Positions 34,914 through 42,082 of a stretch of 64,000 nucleotides of DNA are shown piece after piece. The notes under the pieces are model-generated. The model worked only from the letters and a program-made list of their open reading frames with translations, ran no database searches and was not told the origin of the DNA. Every line of letters begins with the position of its first letter. The stretch's first letter is position 1. The translations under genes and the position numbers were made by a program. Origin of the DNA: Deltaproteobacteria bacterium (GTDB lineage Bacteria > Myxococcota_A > UBA9042 > DTJE01); the NCBI GenBank assembly GCA_029547805.1, contig JAKPOP010000006.1, forward strand, positions 22,050 through 86,049. Reading direction: 5' to 3'.

Positions 34914-36973
34914 GCGCCTCCGTTGGAACGCAGGACGACCCGCGATTCCACCTGGGAACGGAAGACCTCTTCGCAGCTTCCCTGGATCCGGACCTCCCGG
35001 TCCCGCGGTGGGCGAACCCAGAAGGTCAGTCCGCCATCGGGGGGATTCTCGACGCGAACCAGCAGGCCGTCGGACTCCCGCAGGACCCGCAGGCCCGCCT
35101 TCCACCACTGGCGCAGGTGCGGCGAGGCCTCCACCGCGGTCCTCCGGGTCAGCCAGGGGTGGGCCCGGTCCACCTTCTCCAGCAGGGAGGTCAGTTCCCG
35201 GACCATTCCGGGCCAGTCCCGGCCCCGGCTCCTCTCGGGGTCCAGCAGGTCGTCGGGGTGGATGAAGTGGCTGAAGACCCCCGGGAGCACCAGGGCGTCC
35301 AGGACCTCCTGGGCATTGTCGCCGTCCAGGAAGTGCTCCGACGAGATGCGGGGGACGTTCGAGAGGGCCGGGACCTCCGGGTCCGGTCCGAACTCCTGGC
35401 CCAGGATGGGCCCCTCGTCCAGGTACTGGGTGGACAGGACCTCGACCTCCGGGAAGGCCTGCCGGAGCGCCTCCTTGCCGACCCGCTGGACGAAGTTGCT
35501 GGGGGCCACATAGGCCCGGGGCACCCGGTCCTTGCCGAAGACGCGCTGGTACTCGGTCCGGAGCATCGCCAGGGCCGTCCGCATCGACCCGATCCCGCTC
35601 CACCCGACGCTCCACTCGTTGCGCACGAGGCTCAGGGACTGGTGGTTGAAGCCGTGGATGTCCACCTCGTATCCGGCGGCAGAGATGGCCCGGGCCAGGT
35701 CCAGGGACGGGGAGCCCTCGGCGTAGGTCCCGGGGGTCCCCTGGTCGGGCATGTGATCGTCGTAGGTGAGCACGAAGGCGAAGGTCGGCCGAAGAGAGTG
35801 GTCCTGGACCAGCCGGTGGATGTCGGGCCACCAGCGGTCCCGGTAGAACTCCCCGTCGGGGACCTCCGGGGCTCCGGCCTCGACCTGGACGGGCCTGCCG
35901 CTTGCCGGCAGGGGGCAGTCGTCCACGAAGAACAGGTGCATGTCCATGAGGGCCGAGACCAGGGGAGAGGCCTCCATGAGCGACAGCAGCAGCAAGCCCC
36001 GGGCCGACTTGTCCGCCAGCAGGGGGACGGTCCAGGCCACCAGGGTCCCCCGTCCCTTCGAGATGCGGAAGGCCAGCGGCGCATCCCGTCCCCCCCGGGC
36101 GCCACAGAGCACCCTCGCCTCCGTGGGGAGCCGGTAGAGGGGCATCGGGTCCGCATCCGCCTCCGGGATCCGGAAGACCATCCCGTCGGCGCCCGGAAGG
36201 AAGGCCGGGTCGCAGGTCCACGCCCGGAGGGGGGCCTCCCCGGAGGCCCCATCGACCCCCGTCAGGGACCGGAGGGCGTCGTCGTCGATGCCGCCCGGAA
36301 GCACCACGGCCCCGCCGGCCTCCAGGTAGCGCCGAAGCGTTGCCACCAGGGACTCGGCGATGGCGGCCGGGAGGTGGTCCGTGAGGACCACCACCGCGTC
36401 GTAGCGCGACAGCCAGAGGTCCGGGACGCGAACCAGATGCCGGAGGTCCAGGAAATCGGCCATCAGGCGGGCATAGGTCGCCATCCAGGAGGCCTCTCGG
36501 AGCAGGGTCGTCGAGACCTCGCCGTCGTCCCAGCCCATCAGGAGCACCCGGGAGGGCCTCGGAAAGGACTCGCCCCGGAGGGCGTCCCGGACCTCGTGCA
36601 GGAGGCGTTCGATTGCCGGGGCCGGGTTCTCGGCGGAGATCGACCGGATCGCGGGGTCGGGGCTCGGCGCTTCTCCGGGGGCCAGGCAGCGGACCCGCAA
36701 GAGGGCAGGAGGGGGCGTCGCGGCCCCCTTGGAGCGGTGCACCTCGAGTCCCATCCCGTCCAGTTCCTGGCCGAAGGCGACCCACTCGGGGCGGCGAATC
36801 TCCCGGTCCGGGCACTCCAGGTCCACGAGGGTCGGCGGGGTGACCCATTGCATCGCTGCAGCGGGCCGCAGGGGCTTCCGGGTCGAGGGAGCCGCTGCGG
36901 CCGGGGCGGCGACGGTCAGGACGCACAGCAGCGCCCAGGACCAGCGACAGGCTGTCCGCACCGATCGTGCCAA
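34892..36973 (-). CDS. DUF2194-like secreted polysaccharide deacetylase-like protein
   Basis: About 693 residues. N-terminal signal (RWSWALLCVLTVAAPAAAAPS). Residues 110-300 resemble a Rossmann or glutamine-amidotransferase-like domain (VLLMGWDDGEVSTTLLREASWMATY begins it). The later half has FVDDCPLP, LTYDDHMPDQGTPG and VDIHGFNHQSLSL, which look like the Asp and HxxxH metal positions of NodB-like deacetylases and correspond to DUF2194 proteins found in Pel-like clusters. Start uncertain: TTG 36973 is 4 bases after GGAGGAACC, GTG 36961 is next, ATG 37012 lacks a site. It is coupled by overlap to the TPR barrel gene. Enzyme activity is inferred only. Confidence 0.68.
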   Translation of the reverse strand: MARSVRTACRWSWALLCVLTVAAPAAAAPSTRKPLRPAAAMQWVTPPTLVDLECPDREIRRPEWVAFGQELDGMGLEVHRSKGAATPPPALLRVRCLAPGEAPSPDPAIRSISAENPAPAIERLLHEVRDALRGESFPRPSRVLLMGWDDGEVSTTLLREASWMATYARLMADFLDLRHLVRVPDLWLSRYDAVVVLTDHLPAAIAESLVATLRRYLEAGGAVVLPGGIDDDALRSLTGVDGASGEAPLRAWTCDPAFLPGADGMVFRIPEADADPMPLYRLPTEARVLCGARGGRDAPLAFRISKGRGTLVAWTVPLLADKSARGLLLLSLMEASPLVSALMDMHLFFVDDCPLPASGRPVQVEAGAPEVPDGEFYRDRWWPDIHRLVQDHSLRPTFAFVLTYDDHMPDQGTPGTYAEGSPSLDLARAISAAGYEVDIHGFNHQSLSLVRNEWSVGWSGIGSMRTALAMLRTEYQRVFGKDRVPRAYVAPSNFVQRVGKEALRQAFPEVEVLSTQYLDEGPILGQEFGPDPEVPALSNVPRISSEHFLDGDNAQEVLDALVLPGVFSHFIHPDDLLDPERSRGRDWPGMVRELTSLLEKVDRAHPWLTRRTAVEASPHLRQWWKAGLRVLRESDGLLVRVENPPDGGLTFWVRPPRDREVRIQGSCEEVFRSQVESRVVLRSNGGACGIFWR

Positions 36974-37054
36974 GGTTCCTCCCCGAGGCGCCTCTCGTGC
37001 GATCACCGGCACAGGCTCGATGGTCGGGAGCGGCCCTTGCGGAAATTCGGGGCC

Positions 37055-37083
37055 ATCCTAGCCGAGGCGACGACCCGGGTCAA
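37055..37083 (-). promoter_or_regulatory. Promoter for the DUF2194-like / TPR-barrel operon
   Basis: Minus strand TTGACC (37078-37083), 17 bases, TAGGAT (37055-37060), about 75 bases upstream of the first gene. Confidence 0.55.
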
Positions 37084-37183
37084 TGCGGGACGACCGGAGG
37101 CCGTGCTACCCTATGGTCACGGATCCCGGGGCCGCCCGGGAGGGCGGGCTGCGAGTTCCGGGACCTCTCCGAAAGGGGGCTCG

Positions 37184-38929
37184 ATGTCCGACGATCGCAC
37201 GCTGGGGTGGGAGGATCCACGGGAGGGACCGGAGGGGGGCCCGACGCCGTCCCCAGGGTCCGGGGCTCCCACGCAGCCGGATGTCACCCGGGACGTTCCC
37301 TCCGACGCACGCCCCACCTCGATGGAGGCCGGCGACGTCCAGGCCCGGGTCGCGGCCCAGGTGGCGGCGGTGTCCCTGCCCGGGACTCCGGACCCGGGGA
37401 CGGACCCGATGATCGGGCGCCTGATCCACGGGCGCTTCCTGATCGAGTCCCGGATCGGCGCCGGAGGCATGGGCATCGTCTACAAGGCCCGCCAGACCGG
37501 GATCGACCGTCCGGTGGCGGTCAAGATGCTGCTCCGGGAACTGGCCGGCGACGAGAAGGTCATCAAGCGCTTCCAGATCGAGGCCCTGGCGGTCAGCCGC
37601 CTGAACCACCCGAACACCATCCGGATCTACGACTTCGGCCAGATCGAGGACGGCACCCTCTACTTTGCGATGGAGTTCCTGGAGGGCCGCAACCTGGAGC
37701 AGACCCTCCGGCGGGAGGGGGCCCTGTCGGTCCGGCGGTCCCTGCACATCATGCGCCAGATCGCCGCCTCGCTCACGGAGGCTCACGAGAAGGGCATCGT
37801 CCACCGGGACCTCAAGCCGGACAACGTCTTCCTGGTCCGGGTGGGCGAGGACGCGGATTTCGTGAAGGTGCTGGACTTCGGCGTCGCGAAACTGCGGGAG
37901 GCCGACCAGCGCCAGGGCACGGTCACCCAGGCCGGGACCATCTTCGGGACCCCACGCTACATGGCCCCGGAGCAGTGCCGGTCGATGGCGGTGGACCACC
38001 GGGCCGACCTCTACGCCATCGGCGTGATCGGCTACGAACTGATGACGGGAAGGCCCCCCTTCGACGCCGAGAACCCCCTGGCGATCCTGATCCAGCACGT
38101 CCAGGAACCGCCACCGGCCATGGCCGAGGCCCGGCCGGACCTGGAGGTCCCCGAGGAGGTGGAGGCGCTGGTGATGCGCTGCCTCCAGAAGGACCCGGGG
38201 GATCGATTCCAGACGGCGGCGGACCTGGTCGCCGAGATCCGGCGCTGCGAGTCCGCTCTGGCGGGGCGTTTTCAGGAAATCGTGCGCATCGAGGGGCGCC
38301 GCCCGCCTCCCCGAAAGACGGACCTCCGGGACGTCGAGACGGTGATGGGACCGGTGGAGACTCCGGCACGAGGTCCCCGGAAGCGGGGGTGGGTCCGGGG
38401 CGCCATCCTCCTGGCAGGGCTGCTGGCAGCGGGGGCGACCGCCTACGTCGTCCTGGTTCCCCGATCGCCTTCCCCAACCCCCTCCGTCGCCATCGAGACT
38501 CCGGCCGCCCCGACCCCGGCCCCGGCGTCGACGGCCCCCGCGGACCCGGCGGTCCCCTCCACCGTGCACCTGCGGGTCACCTCGGCTCCGGCGGAGGCCG
38601 ACGTGCTCCTCGGGGACCGGGTGCTGGGAAGGACCCCCGCAGAGGTCGAGGTCCCCTATGGCCGGGAGTCCCTGTCCCTGACCTTCCGGAAGAGCGGGTT
38701 CCAGGATGCCCAGGTGTCGGTGATTCCCGATCGGGATGGGGCCCTGTCGGCGAACCTGGTCCCTCGGGCCGCGCCCCGACCGGCCGCCGGATCGGCAGCC
38801 CGGGTCCGGGAGACCCAGGGGGAGGGATCGAAGCCCCCTGCGGCGGACCGGACAACGCCGGCGGCGGAGAAGCCTCCCGCCAGGACCGGGACCGAGCCGG
38901 GCCGGGTCAAGGACCTCAAGACCTTCTGA
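37184..38929 (+). CDS. Membrane Ser/Thr protein kinase with C-terminal PEGA domain
   Basis: 581 residues. An 80-residue disordered acidic N-terminus precedes a complete Hanks-type kinase: GAGGMG loop, Lys114 in VAVKML, catalytic HRDLKPDN with Asp209, DFG with Asp231, and GTPRYMAPEQ activation segment. One membrane helix lies at about 405-425 (GAILLAGLLAAGATAYVVLV). The outer part has a Pro/Ala spacer and a PEGA domain (ADVLLGDRVLGRTPAEVEVPYG). The kinase faces the cytosol and the PEGA domain the periplasm. Such kinases are abundant in Myxococcota. ATG 37184 chosen; earlier in-frame sequence lacks a start with a site. thpR follows after 18 bases. Confidence 0.93.
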   Translation: MSDDRTLGWEDPREGPEGGPTPSPGSGAPTQPDVTRDVPSDARPTSMEAGDVQARVAAQVAAVSLPGTPDPGTDPMIGRLIHGRFLIESRIGAGGMGIVYKARQTGIDRPVAVKMLLRELAGDEKVIKRFQIEALAVSRLNHPNTIRIYDFGQIEDGTLYFAMEFLEGRNLEQTLRREGALSVRRSLHIMRQIAASLTEAHEKGIVHRDLKPDNVFLVRVGEDADFVKVLDFGVAKLREADQRQGTVTQAGTIFGTPRYMAPEQCRSMAVDHRADLYAIGVIGYELMTGRPPFDAENPLAILIQHVQEPPPAMAEARPDLEVPEEVEALVMRCLQKDPGDRFQTAADLVAEIRRCESALAGRFQEIVRIEGRRPPPRKTDLRDVETVMGPVETPARGPRKRGWVRGAILLAGLLAAGATAYVVLVPRSPSPTPSVAIETPAAPTPAPASTAPADPAVPSTVHLRVTSAPAEADVLLGDRVLGRTPAEVEVPYGRESLSLTFRKSGFQDAQVSVIPDRDGALSANLVPRAAPRPAAGSAARVRETQGEGSKPPAADRTTPAAEKPPARTGTEPGRVKDLKTF

Positions 38930-38947
38930 CCGGGAGGGCAGGGAACG

Positions 38948-39502
38948 ATGCGATGCTTCCTGGCCGTGACGGTCCCCGAGGAGGTCCGCCGAGAGGTGGA
39001 CCAGGTGATTCGGCGCCTCCGTTCCCGGCTTCCGGGGGCCCGGTTCGTCCCCGTCCAGTCCCTGCACTTGACGCTGCACTTCTTCGAGGACCTCGACGAG
39101 GACCAGGTGTTGCGGGCGGGTGAGGCCGCCCGGAAGGGCGCCGCCCAGGTGGCCCCGTTCGACGTGGCCTTTCAGGGACCTGGGGTCTTTCCGGACCTGG
39201 CCCGGCCCCGGGTGTTGTGGATGGGACTGGAGCGGGGCGCCTGGCAGCTGGAGGCCCTCCAGCGGGCCATCGGGAGCGGACTGAGACTCCTGGGACTCCC
39301 GGTGGATGCCCGACCCTATTCCCCCCACCTGACCCTGGCCCGGCTGCATGCCCCCTCTCCCGAGGTCGCTCGAATCATCGCGGACCGGGACCTGCGTTCC
39401 ACGACCCCGTTTTTGGTGACGGACGTGGTGCTCTTCGAGAGCCGCCTCCACCCCCAGGGGGCCGAGCACCTGCCCCGCCTGTCGTTTCCCCTGGGCTCCT
39501 GA
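38948..39502 (+). CDS. thpR: RNA 2',3'-cyclic phosphodiesterase (2'-5' RNA ligase family)
   Basis: 184 residues, soluble 2H phosphoesterase. Both HxTx motifs are present: LHLTLHF (about 40-46) and SPHLTLAR (about 121-128). The start RCFLAVTVPEEVR is typical. GGGAGGGCAGGGAACG precedes the ATG. Likely cotranscribed with the kinase gene, though no functional tie is known. Confidence 0.93.
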   Translation: MRCFLAVTVPEEVRREVDQVIRRLRSRLPGARFVPVQSLHLTLHFFEDLDEDQVLRAGEAARKGAAQVAPFDVAFQGPGVFPDLARPRVLWMGLERGAWQLEALQRAIGSGLRLLGLPVDARPYSPHLTLARLHAPSPEVARIIADRDLRSTTPFLVTDVVLFESRLHPQGAEHLPRLSFPLGS

Positions 39503-39511
39503 GTTTCGGGG

Positions 39512-39540
39512 TTGTTCCGAATGACGCCTCGGTCTAGCAT
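39512..39540 (+). promoter_or_regulatory. Putative promoter for ilvE-rsmI
   Basis: TTGTTC (39512-39517), 17 bases, TAGCAT (39535-39540), followed by a leader of about 45 bases containing GGAGACC and GAAAGGAG before the ATG at 39592. Confidence 0.5.
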
Positions 39541-39591
39541 CCCTGACGGTCGGGGAGGAGACCTCTCGCCGGAGAGGAGAAAGGAGCCGGA

Positions 39592-40530
39592 ATGATTCAG
39601 AAAGAACGCTGGATCTGGATGGACGGGGAGTTTCGGCCCTGGGACGACGCGAGGGTGCACGTGCTCTCTCACACCCTGCACTACGGTTACGGGGCCTTCG
39701 AGGGCATCCGGGCCTATCACCTGGAGGACGGCCGGTCCGCGGTGTTCCGGCTCCAGGATCACATGCAGAGGCTGATCCACAGCGCCCGCCTGCTGGAACT
39801 GCAGGTTCCCTACGGGATCGAGGACCTCTGCGCCGCCGCCCGGGAGACGCTGGCCCGAAACGGTATGACCGAGGGCTACATCCGGCCATTGGTGTACCTG
39901 GGAGACCGGGAGGTGGGGGTCTATCCGGGCAACGCCCCGGACGTTCGCGTGGCCATCATCACCTGGCGATGGGGCGCCTACCTGGGACCCGAGGCCCTCC
40001 AGAAGGGGATCCGGGTGAAGGTCTCGACGTACCAGAAGCATCACGTCAATGCCCTGCTCGTGAAAGGGAAGATCTGCGGGCACTACGTGAACTCGGTGCT
40101 GGCGAAGATGGAGGCGAAGCGGGAGGGCTACGACGAGGGCATCCTGCTGGATCACGGCGGCTACGTGGCCGAGGGGTCCGGGGAGAACCTGTTCGTGGTG
40201 CGGGATCGGGTGATCCTGACCCCGGGCAACGACGCCTCGATCCTGAACGGGATCACCCGCAGCAGCGTGATCGCCCTGGCCCGGGACATGGGACTGGAGG
40301 TCCGGGAGACCCGCCTGACCCGGAGCGACCTCTATCTGGCCGACGAGGTCTTCTTCAGCGGCACCGCGGCCGAGATCACCCCGATCCGGGAGATCGACCG
40401 GCGGGTCGTCGGGGCCGGCGAGGCCGGGCCGGTCACCCGGTCTCTGCAGCAGGCGTTCTTCGACGTGGTGCGGGGGCGGGATGCCCGGTACCATCGCTGG
40501 CTGGATTTCTACGAACCGGATCATTCGTGA
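39592..40530 (+). CDS. ilvE: Branched-chain amino acid aminotransferase
   Basis: PLP enzyme of fold type IV that transaminates Leu, Ile and Val; 312 residues. WIWMDGEFRPWDDARVHVLSHTLHYG, YGAFEGIRAY, the PLP lysine K160 in VKGKICGHYVNS, EGYDEGILLD, VAEGSGENLF and the phosphate-binding NGITRSSVI are all present. ATG follows GGAGCCGGA. Its stop overlaps the rsmI start (TGATG). Confidence 0.95.
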   Translation: MIQKERWIWMDGEFRPWDDARVHVLSHTLHYGYGAFEGIRAYHLEDGRSAVFRLQDHMQRLIHSARLLELQVPYGIEDLCAAARETLARNGMTEGYIRPLVYLGDREVGVYPGNAPDVRVAIITWRWGAYLGPEALQKGIRVKVSTYQKHHVNALLVKGKICGHYVNSVLAKMEAKREGYDEGILLDHGGYVAEGSGENLFVVRDRVILTPGNDASILNGITRSSVIALARDMGLEVRETRLTRSDLYLADEVFFSGTAAEITPIREIDRRVVGAGEAGPVTRSLQQAFFDVVRGRDARYHRWLDFYEPDHS

Positions 40531-41294
40531 TGCCGCGGTCTCCTCGGACTCGCCCGGAGGGCCTCCCGGAACCCGGCGCCGCCGCCGGGGACGGGACGAC
40601 TGGATCGCTGTTCGTGGTCGCGACGCCCCTGGGCAACCTCGAGGACCTCTCCTCCCGCGCCCTACGGGTCCTCCGGGAGGTCCCGGTGATCGCCTGCGAG
40701 GACACCCGCACCGCCGGGATGCTGCTGCACCACCTGGGGATTTCCCGGGAGGGGCGTCGTCTGGTGCCCTACCACGACGCCAACGAGTCGCGACAGGTGG
40801 CGGGACTGATGCGCATCCTGATGGAGGGGAGCGACGTTGCCCTGATCTCCGAGGCCGGAACGCCGCTGGTCTCCGATCCGGGCTACCGGATCGTGTCCTC
40901 GGCCCGGGCAGCGGGCATCCGGGTGGTGCCGATCCCCGGTCCATGCGCGGCCATTGCGGCCCTGTCGGTGTCCGGCCTTCCCACGGATCGGTTCTGCTTC
41001 CTGGGCTTCGTGCCCGCGAGGCCCGGTCGGCGGCGCGCCATGATCCAGGCCCTGACCGCCGACCTGGGAACCTGCATCTGCTACGTCCCGGCCCGGAGCG
41101 TCGGGAAGGTCCTCGAGGACTTCCGGGACCTCCACCCCGATTGGAACCTCGTCATCGCCCGGGAGATGACCAAGATGTTCGAGGAGTTCCTGGCGGGGAC
41201 CGCCGGGGACCTCCTGGGCCGCTGGGGGGAGTCCCGGGCCCGGGGGGAGGTCACCCTGCTGGCGGCTCCTCCCTCCCGTCGCGCCGGCGCCTGA
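40530..41294 (+). CDS. rsmI: 16S rRNA (cytidine-2'-O)-methyltransferase
   Basis: SAM-dependent enzyme that methylates C1402 ribose of 16S rRNA. 254 residues including a 25-residue leader. LFVVATPLGNLEDLSSRALRVL, ACEDTRTAGMLL, YHDANE, LISEAGTPLVSDPGY and VPIPGPCAAIAAL are the tetrapyrrole-methylase-fold motifs of RsmI. Overlaps the ilvE stop by one base; a GTG at 40527 is also possible. Its last 44 bases overlap the end of the convergent DUF4349 gene. Confidence 0.95.
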   Translation: MPRSPRTRPEGLPEPGAAAGDGTTGSLFVVATPLGNLEDLSSRALRVLREVPVIACEDTRTAGMLLHHLGISREGRRLVPYHDANESRQVAGLMRILMEGSDVALISEAGTPLVSDPGYRIVSSARAAGIRVVPIPGPCAAIAALSVSGLPTDRFCFLGFVPARPGRRRAMIQALTADLGTCICYVPARSVGKVLEDFRDLHPDWNLVIAREMTKMFEEFLAGTAGDLLGRWGESRARGEVTLLAAPPSRRAGA

Positions 41295-42057
41295 TGCGGC
41301 AGGCCCCCCGACCGATGGCCAGCAGGGCCAGGACCCAGGGCACCGAAGCAAGGGTGGCCACGGCTCCATCTGCCAGGGCCCCGGCCGGGTCTCGGGCGAT
41401 CCGGGTCCAGGCCGCGGGCACCCGCCGCAGGATCGATCGCCCCTCGGGGGACGCCGTGGTCGGCGGGGCCGGCTCCACGAGTCGCACCGCGAAGGCCGCA
41501 TACTGGGACCGAAACTCCAGCACCTTGACCTGGGCCGCCAGTTCGGCCATCTCGCGCAGCACGCGGGCGTGCTCCGTCTCGGCGGCGACCCGGTCGGCGC
41601 AGGTGGTGGTCGGTTCGGACAGGATGCCTCGGAGCCGGGCCTCGGTCTCCCGGAGGGCCGCCAGTCGGGCGTTCGCCTGGACCATCTCGGCCGTCATGTC
41701 CGTGACCGCCTGGTTCGTGGCCAGCGGGGTGCCCAGCTGGTGCAGCAGGGCGAGCATCGCGTCGGCCTGGCGCAGGTCCCCCGAGAAGGCGATCACCGCG
41801 GATCGTCGTCCATCGGTCCGCCGCTCCGGCGATTCCTTGTCGGAGACGTAGCCGCCACGAGCCACCAGGGCCTCCTCCAGGCGCCCCAGGGACTCCGGGA
41901 CCGAGGAGACCTCGATGGCCAGGGCCGTCCTGCGGCTGGAGGTCTCCGGAGGGGGGAGGGCAGGTGGTTCCACCGGCTCCCGGAGCGGGGGATCCGGTTC
42001 CGGGGGAGGCGCAACGCAGGCCCAGAGTCCTACCAGAACCCATGCCCCGCGGTTCAT
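41251..42057 (-). CDS. DUF4349-like lipoprotein with coiled coil and C-terminal membrane helix
   Basis: 268 residues. Signal MNRGAWVLVGLWACVAP has lipobox LWAC. A Pro/Glu-rich spacer leads to the DUF4349 core: ALAIEVSSVPESLGRLEEAL, ARGGYVSDKE, AVTDMTAEMVQANARLAALRETEARLRGIL (helical hairpin) and EFRSQYAAFAVRLV. A hydrophobic segment (VATLASVPWVLALLAIGRG) precedes an Arg-rich tail. ATG 42057 is used, as the longer frame extends into the IPT lipoprotein. It follows that gene by 25 bases, so they share an operon. Role unknown, envelope-associated. Confidence 0.78.
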   Translation of the reverse strand: MNRGAWVLVGLWACVAPPPEPDPPLREPVEPPALPPPETSSRRTALAIEVSSVPESLGRLEEALVARGGYVSDKESPERRTDGRRSAVIAFSGDLRQADAMLALLHQLGTPLATNQAVTDMTAEMVQANARLAALRETEARLRGILSEPTTTCADRVAAETEHARVLREMAELAAQVKVLEFRSQYAAFAVRLVEPAPPTTASPEGRSILRRVPAAWTRIARDPAGALADGAVATLASVPWVLALLAIGRGACRIRRRRDGREEPPAG

Positions 42058-42082
42058 CGCTCTCCTCCTGTTCGGGGGACGC

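Noticed and set aside
34914..36926. N-terminal extension of the TPR barrel protein through the whole DUF2194-like gene
   Set aside because: The extension is the other frame of a real gene, and the signal peptide at 34913 fixes the start.
34793..37183. N-terminal extension of the Ser/Thr kinase
   Set aside because: It is antisense to the DUF2194-like gene, and the sequence has no domain.
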